Source of the DNA: UBA12481 sp012523435
Lineage (GTDB): Bacteria > Bacteroidota > Bacteroidia > Bacteroidales > UBA12481
Reading direction: 5' to 3'
Assembly: GCA_028686135.1 (NCBI GenBank)
Contig: JAQUCP010000019.1
Span: forward strand, 1-39,158
DNA length: 39,158 nucleotides
The notes beneath the pieces were generated by a model. That model made no database searches. It saw only the letters and a list, made by a program, of their open reading frames with translations, and was not told where the DNA came from. Positions 15,052 to 23,346 of the stretch are shown piece after piece. Position numbers and translations under genes: made by a program. How positions within the stretch are numbered: the stretch's first letter is position 1; every line of letters begins with the position of its first letter.

Positions 15052-16181
15052 TGTTTGAAAATCTATCCTTACTCACCCTACAACACTACTGGTGGATTAT
15101 CGTTTCCTTGCTCGGTAGCGCACTGGTTTTTCTGATGTTCGTTCAGGGTGGACAAACTCTCATCTATACCCTGGGTAAAAATGATAAGGAACGAACCATG
15201 CTGGTTAACTCGCTCGGACGAAAATGGGAATTCACCTTTACGACCTTGGTGACATTCGGGGGTGCCTTTTTTGCCTCCTTCCCCCTGTTTTACGCTACTA
15301 GCTTCGGTGGCGCCTACTGGGTTTGGATGATCATCCTGCTGGCATTTGTAATCCAGGCAGTATCCTATGAGTTCAGATCGAAAGCTGGTAACTTCCTTGG
15401 AGCCAAGGTGTACGAAGGATTTCTCTTCATAAACGGCCTCTTCGGTACCGTGCTGATCGGAACAGCTGTTGCAACCTTCTTCACCGGTTCCCAATTCTCC
15501 CTGAATGATTTGAATCAGGTCAACTGGGAAGGGCCGGCACGCGGACTGGAAGCAGCGCTCAACATCCGAAATATTGCCCTCGGATTCTCGGTGTTCTTTC
15601 TCGCCAGAATACTTGCCATCCTCTATTTTATGAATAATATCGACAACGATGCAATCTTTATCCGATCTAGAAAACACCTCTGGATTAACACGATCCCGTT
15701 CCTTATCGCATTCCTGTTTTTCCTGACTATGCTGCTCGTGAAAGATGGCTTCGCCGTCGATCCGGATTCCAAAATGGTGTCCATGGAAAAGTATAAATAC
15801 CTCCATAATCTCTTGGAGATGCCCGTCATTCTAGTCATGCTCCTGATTGGAGTTGCAGGAGTTCTCTTTGGAATTATTCGCGCTCTGATCAAAAAAACCA
15901 CCATAGGAATCTGGTTTACCGGTCCGGGTACTATCCTGACTGTGCTTGCTTTGTTCCTGATTGCCGGCTTTAATAACACAGCATTTTATCCATCCACATT
16001 TGATCTCCAATCCTCCTTGACAATAGAAAATGCCTCATCCAGTAAGTTTACTCTGACAGTCATGTCCTACGTCAGTCTGCTCGTTCCTGTTGTGGTTGCC
16101 TATATTTGGTACGCCTGGCGTTCAATGAACCGCAAACAGATTACCCAGGAAGAACTTTCGAAAGAGGATCATGTATATTAA
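15051..16181 (+). CDS. cydB: Cytochrome bd quinol oxidase subunit II
   Basis: Second subunit of the bd oxidase, 376 residues with eight or nine predicted membrane helices. The N-terminal region QHYWWIIVSLLGSALVFLMFVQGGQTL matches the Bacteroidota type of CydB. Its ATG overlaps the cydA stop by one base, implying coupled translation and a 1:1 complex. It is followed after 14 bp by a small membrane-protein ORF. Confidence 0.96.
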   Translation: MFENLSLLTLQHYWWIIVSLLGSALVFLMFVQGGQTLIYTLGKNDKERTMLVNSLGRKWEFTFTTLVTFGGAFFASFPLFYATSFGGAYWVWMIILLAFVIQAVSYEFRSKAGNFLGAKVYEGFLFINGLFGTVLIGTAVATFFTGSQFSLNDLNQVNWEGPARGLEAALNIRNIALGFSVFFLARILAILYFMNNIDNDAIFIRSRKHLWINTIPFLIAFLFFLTMLLVKDGFAVDPDSKMVSMEKYKYLHNLLEMPVILVMLLIGVAGVLFGIIRALIKKTTIGIWFTGPGTILTVLALFLIAGFNNTAFYPSTFDLQSSLTIENASSSKFTLTVMSYVSLLVPVVVAYIWYAWRSMNRKQITQEELSKEDHVY

Positions 16182-16195
16182 AAAAGACTATCAAT

Positions 16196-16321
16196 ATGTA
16201 TATCAAAGAGATACTTTGGCTTCTCACCTGGCCCCTCCTGATCGCTGTTGCCTACTACCTCATCCGCTTCGCGCTGAAGAAGTTTGAGAAACACCTGCCG
16301 GAAGAGGATAAAGTAGATTAA
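16196..16321 (+). CDS. 41-residue single-helix protein, CydX-like candidate
   Basis: A 41-codon ORF begins at the ATG 14 bases after cydB. It starts MYIKEILWLLTWPLLIAVAY, one hydrophobic helix (about 5-26), followed by a charged tail ending EEDKVD. Size, position and topology fit the small accessory subunits of bd oxidases (CydX, CydS, CydH), but I see no clear sequence identity to those. No Shine-Dalgarno sequence is visible. The in-frame region upstream of this ATG lies within cydB, so no longer start is credible. The stop codon lies in a 9 bp tandem repeat. Function is inferred from context. Confidence 0.7.
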   Translation: MYIKEILWLLTWPLLIAVAYYLIRFALKKFEKHLPEEDKVD

Positions 16322-16338
16322 GTAGATTAAGTAGATCA
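16312..16338. repeat. Three 9 bp tandem units between convergent stops
   Basis: AGTAGATTA occurs at 16312-16320 and 16321-16329, then AGTAGATCA at 16330-16338. The first unit and the next base carry the TAA of the small CydX-like ORF; the third carries the stop codon of pssA on the other strand. It looks like a local slippage duplication at the gene ends. Confidence 0.85.
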
Positions 16339-17091
16339 AGAGTGACGGCCCAGTCTGATCTTGGCTAAAACCATGGTGTAAACGACATAAACCGGAATGA
16401 TGAAAAAGATTCCGGTTAAGCCAAGCCCTACGATCAGCGGCAGGCAAAGGAGAATGAGCAGATACGTTAACCGGGATTGACGCCAGGAAAATCCCTTCAT
16501 TTTCAGTGAGTGCAGCCTGATTCGACTGACCATTAATAGGCTGATAATCAAAGAATAGCAAGGAATAAACCAAGCCGATTCCAGCCAACTGATCAAAAAG
16601 GAGTCGGGCTGATACCTCAGAACAAGGGGAAGCACCAAAACCATCAGGCCGTTCGCAGGAGTGGGTAGTCCTGAGAAATGATCCGTCTGATTTTCATCAA
16701 CATTAAATTTTGCCAGCCTCAGCCCTGCAAAAACCGGCAGAATGAAAGGGATTAGAAAAACCCACCAAGTGGAGAGTGGTTGTGAAAAATCGAGTGGCAG
16801 TTCTCCAGATTGTCTAAGGCTGATTGTAAAGAGAATAGCAGCTGGTGCCATGCCAAAGGAGATGAGGTCGGCGAGGGAGTCAAGCTCCTTTCCGATGGCC
16901 GACTGAACCTTAAGAAGGCGTGCTGTCAGGCCATCAGTCAAGTCGAAGAAAAAACCCGCCAGGATCAGTAAGGCTGCGGGAACCAGAGCACCCTGCAGGG
17001 CGAAAACGGTTGCTAAAGCTCCTGAAAACAGGTTGAGCGCCGTCAAGGTATTGGGTAGGTGAGCGATCAATCGCCCTTGTGATTTGTTCAT
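16336..17091 (-). CDS. pssA: CDP-diacylglycerol-serine O-phosphatidyltransferase
   Basis: Membrane enzyme making phosphatidylserine from CDP-diacylglycerol and serine, 251 residues with about eight hydrophobic segments. The CDP-alcohol phosphatidyltransferase signature DG(2)AR(8)G(3)D(3)D is complete: Asp53, Gly54, Ala57, Arg58, Gly67, Asp71, Asp75, with Asp50 just before. HLPNTLTALNLFSG at the N-terminus is typical of the PssA type II branch. Its product feeds the decarboxylase encoded at 18687-19343, giving phosphatidylethanolamine. The gene is convergent with the cyd operon and divergent from the PorV/PorQ-type gene. Confidence 0.93.
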   Translation of the reverse strand: MNKSQGRLIAHLPNTLTALNLFSGALATVFALQGALVPAALLILAGFFFDLTDGLTARLLKVQSAIGKELDSLADLISFGMAPAAILFTISLRQSGELPLDFSQPLSTWWVFLIPFILPVFAGLRLAKFNVDENQTDHFSGLPTPANGLMVLVLPLVLRYQPDSFLISWLESAWFIPCYSLIISLLMVSRIRLHSLKMKGFSWRQSRLTYLLILLCLPLIVGLGLTGIFFIIPVYVVYTMVLAKIRLGRHS

Positions 17092-17170
17092 GTGATGGTA
17101 AGCAATAAAAGATCCTAAAAATAGTTAAAAAGGTTAGTTTACTTATCTTCGGAACCGAATCAGAAAAGGC

Positions 17171-18232
17171 ATGAAGCGAAGCATTATCCTGATACTTCTA
17201 TTGTGGACCGCCGTCCTGGTGAAGTTGCCTGCCCAGGTGAAATATTCCAATGAATTTCTATCAATCGGTGCAGGGGCCAGGCTGATGGGTATGGGAGGAG
17301 CTGGCACTGCCCTCGTTGATGACGTGACTGCCGGGTATTGGAATCCATCAAGGCTCAATCAAATTGACGGAAGAATGGATTTTGGCCTGATGCATTCGGA
17401 ATATTTCGCTGGCCTAGCTAAGTATGATTACGCTGGGGCTGCTTTTCGTGTTGATCCGGAAAGTGTCATCGGGATCTCGTTTGTTCGCTTTGGTGTTGAT
17501 GATATCCCAAATACCCTCGAATTGATTGATGAGGAGGGTAATGTACGATACGACCGGATACAAAACTTTTCGGCTGCCGATATGGGTTTAATATTCTCTT
17601 ATTCAAGACTTTCACCTGTCCCTGGTCTGGTTTTAGGCGGTAACGCGAAGCTCATTTACCGCCATACTGGAGATTTTGCTTCAGCATGGGGCTTCGGGCT
17701 TGATGCCTCGGCTTCTTATGCTCTCGGGAAATGGCACTTTGCAGCTGTAGCCCGCGATGTTAGTGGGACTTTTAATGTCTGGGCATTTAAGGAGGATAAA
17801 CTACGCGATGCTTTTGAACTGACTGGCAACGAAATGCCTGAAAACAGTCTGGAAGTCACGGTTCCTCGCTTGATTTTGGCAGTAGCACGTGACTTTAAAA
17901 TTGGAGAACACTTCCGCTTGGCTCCGGCTTTAGATCTGCACCTGACTTTCGATGGTCGGAGGCATGTTTTCCTCCCCATCGGGCCGGTAGGAATTGATCC
18001 TTATGTGGGTGGTGAATTTCGTTATCGAAACTGGCTGGTTGCCCGCGTCGGTGTTGGCAATTTTCAATGGGTGCCAGGTTTTAATGGTAAAAATGACCTG
18101 AACCTTCAACCTACGATCGGACTGGGAATTCAATACCGGAATTTTTTCCTGGATTATGCGTTGACTGATGTTGGAGATCTCTCCTTAGGACAATACTCCA
18201 ACCTGATCTCGGTCAGATATCTGTTAAACTAA
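17171..18232 (+). CDS. PorV/PorQ family outer-membrane beta-barrel protein
   Basis: A 353-residue protein with a signal peptide (cleavage near residue 21, after LPAQ). The mature start FLSIGAGARLMGMGGAGTAL followed by GYWNPSRL is the hallmark of the PorV/PorQ family, FadL-like 14-strand barrels of which some act with the type IX secretion system. Alternating hydrophobic strands continue to the end (ISVRYLLN). Whether this one serves T9SS as PorV or PorQ cannot be decided from sequence. A single gene followed at once by a strong terminator. Confidence 0.87.
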   Translation: MKRSIILILLLWTAVLVKLPAQVKYSNEFLSIGAGARLMGMGGAGTALVDDVTAGYWNPSRLNQIDGRMDFGLMHSEYFAGLAKYDYAGAAFRVDPESVIGISFVRFGVDDIPNTLELIDEEGNVRYDRIQNFSAADMGLIFSYSRLSPVPGLVLGGNAKLIYRHTGDFASAWGFGLDASASYALGKWHFAAVARDVSGTFNVWAFKEDKLRDAFELTGNEMPENSLEVTVPRLILAVARDFKIGEHFRLAPALDLHLTFDGRRHVFLPIGPVGIDPYVGGEFRYRNWLVARVGVGNFQWVPGFNGKNDLNLQPTIGLGIQYRNFFLDYALTDVGDLSLGQYSNLISVRYLLN

Positions 18233-18257
18233 AAAAGCCCGGAATTCCGGGCTTTTT
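18232..18257. terminator. Bidirectional intrinsic terminator
   Basis: A perfect 26-base palindrome, AAAAAGCCCGG then AATT then CCGGGCTTTTT. It begins at the stop codon of the PorV/PorQ-type gene and lies 20 bases past the stop of the minus-strand small secreted protein, with T tracts on both strands. Confidence 0.92.
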
Positions 18258-18277
18258 CGTACTCGGGACACTCCCGA

Positions 18278-18565
18278 TTATTTCTTCTCACCTACATGTC
18301 CCTCTTTGCAAGCTTCAGCTGATTTGCAGGCAACGCCGGTTTTCTGATCCACGCAGCTGGATCCGCACTCCTTTTTCTCAGTACTGGAAGCGGCCTCAGT
18401 ACAGCAGGAAGAGGTTTTTGCCGTTTTCTTAACGGCGGTAGCTTTTTTCTTGTTTTTGTCAACGGTGACAACCTTAGTAGTAACTTCCTGGGGCATAGCA
18501 AATGCCGGAGCAGCATAGGCGCCGATAAAGGCAAGAACTGCGACGATAGCAATGAATTTTTTCAT
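18278..18565 (-). CDS. Small secreted Cys- and Lys-rich protein
   Basis: A 95-residue protein I do not recognise as a named family. It has a good signal peptide (MKKFIAIVAVLAFIGAYAAPAFA, cleavage near 23). The mature part is basic (KNKKKATAVKKTAK) and then carries six cysteines in a short span: SCC, ECGSSC, ACKSAEAC, ending EGHVGEKK. The Cys spacing suggests disulfides or metal binding in the periplasm or outside; neither can be proved here. It is monocistronic with 121 bp before it and a shared terminator after it. Confidence 0.75.
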   Translation of the reverse strand: MKKFIAIVAVLAFIGAYAAPAFAMPQEVTTKVVTVDKNKKKATAVKKTAKTSSCCTEAASSTEKKECGSSCVDQKTGVACKSAEACKEGHVGEKK

Positions 18566-18686
18566 TTTGTTATGATTTTGATTTCTACTTCTCTGATACG
18601 AATTACGCGCCTTTTAGGCGGAATTATTGTTAACGAAAAGTTAAACCCCCTGATTTAGATCTTTTTTAACAGTCTTGTACTGCTTG

Positions 18687-19343
18687 TTAGGAATTCCAGT
18701 CGGTGAGAATAGTTTTTTGGCCTCGGGATTTTTGGCCTTGTGACACCTTAATATTGGTTCCTGGCGGGAAAAAAAGATCCACTCTAGAGCCAAATTTGAT
18801 GAAGCCCAGTTCGTCTCCGATAGCCACTGCTTCTCCCGGTTTGGGATAGGTGACTACTCGTCTGGCCATGATTCCGGCAATCTGCCGGACCATCACTTCG
18901 CGACCGGCTTGATCTTTGATAACCACACAGCTGCGCTCGTTAAGATCGGAGGATTTGGGGAGCTTTGCTAAGAAATGTCTGCCAGGATTGTAACGCTGGT
19001 ATGTAATATGCCCCGTCAAAGGTACCCAGTTAATGTGCACATCTCGGCCCGACATAAAAATGGAGACACGCTGGCGGTAGTCATTAAAGTACTCCTCAAC
19101 GAATATTCGGTCAACTTTAATCACCACTCCATCAGCCGGGGCGATCACTTGTCCGAGGTCAGCCGGTTTCTCCCGTTGTGGTTTTCGAAAAAACAAGCCT
19201 GCTCCCAAGAATCCGGCAAGAGAGAGGAGTAATATCGAGTGACTTAACCAATTGGTGCCCAATAAAAATGTGGCAGCTATATTTGTGGTAATCAGGAAGA
19301 TCCCCAATGCTGTTAACGTTTTTATGCCCTCTTTGTGAATCAT
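18687..19343 (-). CDS. psd: Phosphatidylserine decarboxylase family protein
   Basis: Decarboxylates phosphatidylserine to phosphatidylethanolamine. It has 218 residues, the short bacterial type. Two hydrophobic segments lie at the N-terminus, followed by APADGVV (69-75), SGRDVHINWVPLTG (98-111) and the self-cleavage site FIKFGSRVDLFFP, where Ser186 would become the pyruvoyl group. Its ATG overlaps the cdsA stop by one base (TAATG), so the two lipid enzymes are probably translated together. Confidence 0.93.
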   Translation of the reverse strand: MIHKEGIKTLTALGIFLITTNIAATFLLGTNWLSHSILLLSLAGFLGAGLFFRKPQREKPADLGQVIAPADGVVIKVDRIFVEEYFNDYRQRVSIFMSGRDVHINWVPLTGHITYQRYNPGRHFLAKLPKSSDLNERSCVVIKDQAGREVMVRQIAGIMARRVVTYPKPGEAVAIGDELGFIKFGSRVDLFFPPGTNIKVSQGQKSRGQKTILTDWNS

Positions 19344-20164
19344 TAAGCCAGGTTTAGCAGCTGTATAGTTACATACACAGCTGGTGCTGCAAAGATAATA
19401 CTATCGAATCGATCTAGGATACCTCCATGTCCGGGCATGATTTTGCCGGAATCTTTAACGCCGGCCGATCGTTTCCATGCTGATTCGGTGAAATCTCCGA
19501 TAGTACCACTAAAAACAATGACGGGTAAAAGGATCCAGCAATGCAAAGCAGGAATATCCGGGAATAGGGGCTGAAGAATCCAGACACCCAGAGCAGAAAG
19601 AATCAGCCCTCCTGCGATTCCTTCCCACGATTTTTTGGGTGAGATCCGAGAGAAGACCTTATGACGGCCAAAGAGTAGTCCAGTCAGATAAGCCCCAGTA
19701 TCATTGATCCATAACGTAGTCAGTATGAGCAAAACGACCTGATAATCAAATCCTTCTGTGTAGGGGTGGTACATCAGTTGGGTTAAAAGTGTGATGGGTA
19801 CTACTACGTACAGAAGTCCTAGCAGTGTAAAAGCAGCAGAGAGGGTGGGGTTACCACTGGTAACAAAGAGTGGTTGTGACAGGATAATCAGCAGGGCAGG
19901 AATGGCCAGAACAAGCCATCTATGATCGATTCTGGCATAAGCGATCAGAAAGACAATCAGAAAAAGGGCTAGGCCGGTCAGGATTCCTGGCACCTTCCAA
20001 GGCTTGATGGTTGGATCGGGGGTTAGCCGGTAAAACTCGATCATGCCTAAAATCAGGATAAGGGCAAATACGGCTACAAACAATAGGGGATGAATCGTAA
20101 TTGCCCCGATCATTAACCCGATATAGATCAGGCCAGATACACTTCTCGTAATCAGTTCTTTCAA
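19343..20164 (-). CDS. cdsA: Phosphatidate cytidylyltransferase
   Basis: Makes CDP-diacylglycerol from phosphatidate and CTP, the precursor of all phospholipids. It is 273 residues with about seven to eight membrane helices. The family signature near the C-terminus is clear: GDFTESAWKRSAGVKDSGKI continuing PGHGGILDRFDS, with the catalytic Asp and metal-site residues. It overlaps the upstream LUD gene by ATGA (20161-20164). Confidence 0.95.
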   Translation of the reverse strand: MKELITRSVSGLIYIGLMIGAITIHPLLFVAVFALILILGMIEFYRLTPDPTIKPWKVPGILTGLALFLIVFLIAYARIDHRWLVLAIPALLIILSQPLFVTSGNPTLSAAFTLLGLLYVVVPITLLTQLMYHPYTEGFDYQVVLLILTTLWINDTGAYLTGLLFGRHKVFSRISPKKSWEGIAGGLILSALGVWILQPLFPDIPALHCWILLPVIVFSGTIGDFTESAWKRSAGVKDSGKIMPGHGGILDRFDSIIFAAPAVYVTIQLLNLA

Positions 20165-20805
20165 TTTTCGTTATTCTCCAGGAAGACAAAAAGGCTTTTT
20201 GGCCCATGGGCACCCATCACCAGGGTTTTTTCGATATCAGCTGTTCGGCTTGGGCCGGTGATCAAGGATAGTTGTGATGGCAATGGATTGTAGGATGTTT
20301 TGATTCGGTTGAGAGCGTCATGGATTTCCATTTCAAGCTGCTGGGTTTGCGCAATCACCACATGGACTGGGGCGAATCCGAAAACACGTCTTCCGGCTCC
20401 CTGTGCTGAGGATACCAGGACGCTACCGGTACGGGCGATCAGGGATTCGCAGCTGGTAACCGCGGCATCCGCATGGGCTAGTTCATCTGTAAATGGGATA
20501 CCAGCTTCTGTGAGGATCTGGCAGGCAAAAGAGTCATGGCAGGTGATTGTTTTCCAAGGTTCTTCATGGAACAGAATCCTCAAGGCGAGTATCAGCTCCC
20601 GCCGGTTGGAGCAGTATGCAAATTTTCCTCCGGCCCGGGTAAGGTTTTGAGCAAATAACATCTGAGGATGATCGTCAGGCTCTGGCAGAAAACCCTCTGG
20701 TTGTAACTGATGTGGTGATAACGCTGGCTGGGAGTGGTTGCCAGAAAAGAGACGGGCCGAGCGTAATCGGTCGAGAATAATTTTCCTTGAATCCCTGCCG
20801 TCCAT
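20161..20805 (-). CDS. LUD domain (LutC/YkgG-type) protein
   Basis: A 214-residue LUD-domain protein. The C-terminal SLITGPSRTADIEKTLVMGA followed by HGP is the family signature; the central ADAAVTSCESLIARTGSVLV is also typical. LutC takes part in lactate oxidation with LutA and LutB, but neither partner is present here. This stand-alone form sits between ftsH and cdsA, a neighbourhood I associate with Bacteroidota, so a lactate role is doubtful. It starts 2 bp after the ftsH stop. N-terminal 60 residues are not informative. Confidence 0.85.
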   Translation of the reverse strand: MDGRDSRKIILDRLRSARLFSGNHSQPALSPHQLQPEGFLPEPDDHPQMLFAQNLTRAGGKFAYCSNRRELILALRILFHEEPWKTITCHDSFACQILTEAGIPFTDELAHADAAVTSCESLIARTGSVLVSSAQGAGRRVFGFAPVHVVIAQTQQLEMEIHDALNRIKTSYNPLPSQLSLITGPSRTADIEKTLVMGAHGPKSLFVFLENNEN

Positions 20806-20807
20806 GA

Positions 20808-22820
20808 TTAGGATGGATTTTCTTCCTTGGCTGGTGGCTCATGGAACAGGTCGTGGATTTGACCTTTTCGTGGCCCGAGGATTCGCTCGAGATCTTCGGC
20901 GAACAGGACCTCTCGCTCCAGCAGCAGTTCAGAAATCTCCTTGTGCCCAGCTTCATGCTCTTTCAGAATCATTTTGGCACGCTCATAAGATTCATCGATG
21001 ATTTTTTTCGCCTCAGAATCAATCAGTTCAGCTGTCTTTTCGCTATAAGGCTTATTGAAGCTGTATTCATTTTGTCCGGAGCTGTCATAGTAGCTTGCCT
21101 TGCCAACTTTTTCGCTCATCCCGAAATAGGAGACCATGGCATAAGCCTGTTTGGTGACTCGTTCCAGATCATTCAACGCTCCGGTTGAGATCTGTCCGAA
21201 GCAGAGCTCCTCGGCAGCACGACCGGCCAAGGCGGCAGCCATCTCATCCAGGATCTGTTCTTTTGTGGTGAGCTGTCTTTCTTCTGGAAGATACCAGGCT
21301 GCTCCCAAGGCTTTGCCACGCGGAACAATGGTTACCTTCACCAGTGGATGGGCATATTCAAGCAACCAGCTCACGGTAGCGTGCCCAGCCTCGTGATAGG
21401 CAACGGCCCGCTTCTCTTCCACCGAGATAAGTTTGTTCTTCTTTTCCAATCCACCGATGATACGATCAACGGCATCCAGAAAATCTTGTTTCTCAACTAA
21501 CTGCTTGTCACGCCTTGCTGCAATCAGTGCTGATTCATTGCAAACATTAGCAATGTCAGCTCCACTAAACCCTGGAGTCTGCTTGGCAAAGAAGTCAATA
21601 TCAAGATTCGGATCATATTTTACATCGCGCAGATGAACTTTGAAAATATCTTTCCGTTCGTTGAGGTCAGGCAATTCAACCTGGATCTGACGATCGAACC
21701 GACCGGCTCTGAGCAGGGCCTTATCCAAGATATCTGCCCGGTTTGTAGCAGCCAGTATGATAACTCCTGAATTGGATGCAAATCCATCCATTTCCGTAAG
21801 TAGTTGATTTAAAGTATTTTCCCGTTCATCGTTTGATCCGAAATTGGGATTCCGACCTCTTGCACGGCCGATTGCATCGATCTCATCGATAAAGATGATA
21901 CAAGGAGCTTTCTCCTTGGCCTGCTTGAACAGGTCGCGCACCCGGGAAGCTCCAACTCCGACAAACATTTCCACGAAATCGGATCCTGACATAGAGAAAA
22001 AGGGAACATTAGCCTCACCGGCTACTGCTTTAGCCAACAAGGTCTTGCCTGTACCTGGAGGTCCTACAAGCAGGGCGCCTTTCGGGATTTTACCACCTAA
22101 CGTGGTATATCTCAATGGGGTTTTGAGGAAGTCAACGATCTCCATGACCTCCGTTTTCGCCTCCTCCAATCCGGCAACGTCTTTAAAAGTGACATTGATA
22201 TTATCTTCTTCCTTGTTGAATATCTTGGCCTTGCTCTTGCCAACACTGAAAATGTTGCCGGCACCTCCACCGGAAGCCTGACTACTCATGCGGCGGAAGA
22301 TGAATATCCAGACAACAATCAGGAGCACCGGGAGAATCAGCCAGCTTAATACCTCTCCCCATACATCCTTTCGGGTAACGTAAGCTTGCTGAATCTTCTG
22401 ATCATCAGGCAATTGAGCGTTAGATTCCTCCAGCGTCTCATAAAACTTGTCAACGCTCGGGATGGCCGTGTAAAATTGTGGACCTTTGGTTGGTAACGTA
22501 TAACTTTCACTGTGCTTCATCGACTCAACCAGCGGATCAGAGAGGTTTTCCTCGTGGATAAACACTTCTACCTTGTCCTTATTCACTATCACCAGCTTCT
22601 CAACAACTGCAGGATGATCCATGATCTCTTGGAAACTCGTCCAATTTAATTCCAGAGGCTTCGATCCCATATTAAGATACTGGATCAGGAGAATGCCAAG
22701 AAATATGAGCCCATAGATCCAGTAAAAGCTGAATTTGGGTTTTTTCTTGGGGTTCTCTCCCGGTTTACCCTTCTGCCCGGGTGTGGATCGTTTTGATCCG
22801 TTATTGTTGTCTTCTGCCAT
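20808..22820 (-). CDS. ftsH: ATP-dependent zinc metalloprotease FtsH
   Basis: Membrane-anchored AAA+ protease that degrades membrane and regulatory proteins, 670 residues. A basic, Gly/Pro-rich N-terminus precedes the first helix (about 31-47); a periplasmic domain and a second helix (about 155-173, LSWLILPVLLIVVWIFIF) follow. Walker A GPPGTGKT is near 252, Walker B IIFIDEIDAIG, the second region of homology ATNRADILDKALLRAGRFDR, and the zinc site HEAGH near 476. The third ligand acidic region and a C-terminal helix are present. It heads the run ftsH-LUD-cdsA-psd. Confidence 0.97.
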   Translation of the reverse strand: MAEDNNNGSKRSTPGQKGKPGENPKKKPKFSFYWIYGLIFLGILLIQYLNMGSKPLELNWTSFQEIMDHPAVVEKLVIVNKDKVEVFIHEENLSDPLVESMKHSESYTLPTKGPQFYTAIPSVDKFYETLEESNAQLPDDQKIQQAYVTRKDVWGEVLSWLILPVLLIVVWIFIFRRMSSQASGGGAGNIFSVGKSKAKIFNKEEDNINVTFKDVAGLEEAKTEVMEIVDFLKTPLRYTTLGGKIPKGALLVGPPGTGKTLLAKAVAGEANVPFFSMSGSDFVEMFVGVGASRVRDLFKQAKEKAPCIIFIDEIDAIGRARGRNPNFGSNDERENTLNQLLTEMDGFASNSGVIILAATNRADILDKALLRAGRFDRQIQVELPDLNERKDIFKVHLRDVKYDPNLDIDFFAKQTPGFSGADIANVCNESALIAARRDKQLVEKQDFLDAVDRIIGGLEKKNKLISVEEKRAVAYHEAGHATVSWLLEYAHPLVKVTIVPRGKALGAAWYLPEERQLTTKEQILDEMAAALAGRAAEELCFGQISTGALNDLERVTKQAYAMVSYFGMSEKVGKASYYDSSGQNEYSFNKPYSEKTAELIDSEAKKIIDESYERAKMILKEHEAGHKEISELLLEREVLFAEDLERILGPRKGQIHDLFHEPPAKEENPS

Positions 22821-22902
22821 TTTTTCAGTTTCTCGTTTTATTTAGCGGAAATCTGTCCGCATTGCCATCCCTCAATTTCTATACCACCGGACGTTTTCCT
22901 TT

Positions 22903-23274
22903 TTAGTCGCCCAGACGGGTCAGATGGCCGTCAGCCCATAACTCTTCCAAGTTGTAAAATTCACGATATGGCTTCTGAAAAACGTGAACAATGATATCCC
23001 CGTAATCAAGCAGAATCCAAAATGAATTCTCATAACCTTCGCGGTGAAATGGTTTTTGATGATTAATCTCAATCATCTGTTTTTCAATAGCTTCGGCAAT
23101 TGCCCTGGTTTGTACCGTCGATTCTGCATGAGCGATGATGAAATTTGTGGCCATACTTGCCTCAATACTGGATAAATCCATTGCAACAATTTGTTCTCCT
23201 TTTTTAGATCTGATCGCTTCCACGATGGTGTTGAAGTGCCCATTGGCAAAATCACTACGATAACTCTTCGGCAT
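22903..23274 (-). CDS. rsfS: Ribosome silencing factor
   Basis: RsfS/Iojap family, 123 residues. It binds ribosomal protein uL14 and blocks joining of the subunits in starvation. Seen: KKGEQIVAMDLSSIEASMATNFIIA, then HREGYENSFWILLDYGDIIVHVF and the C-terminal REFYNLEELWADG, all family features. It is 82 bp upstream of ftsH on the same strand and divergent from birA. Confidence 0.94.
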   Translation of the reverse strand: MPKSYRSDFANGHFNTIVEAIRSKKGEQIVAMDLSSIEASMATNFIIAHAESTVQTRAIAEAIEKQMIEINHQKPFHREGYENSFWILLDYGDIIVHVFQKPYREFYNLEELWADGHLTRLGD

Positions 23275-23304
23275 AAATAATCTATTATCCTGTTTTCGTT
23301 TTCT

Positions 23305-23333
23305 TTTGTGGTAAATTTAGTCAGTTATCCTTG
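23305..23333 (+). promoter_or_regulatory. birA: Possible birA promoter
   Basis: TTTG (23305-23308), 17 bases, then TATCCTTG (23326-23333), one mismatch from TAnnTTTG. The start would fall about 7 bases before the birA ATG at 23347, so the leader would be very short. Confidence 0.35.
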
Positions 23334-23346
23334 TTGCTAACCATTT

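Noticed and set aside
15078..15806. 242-codon minus-strand frame opposite cydB
   Set aside because: It is rich in charged residues and shows no family features, while the opposite strand encodes a clear CydB with membrane helices; it is a shadow.
22845..22860. Small inverted repeat GCGGA...TCCGC between rsfS and ftsH
   Set aside because: Only 5 bp of stem and no T tract; not distinguishable from chance.
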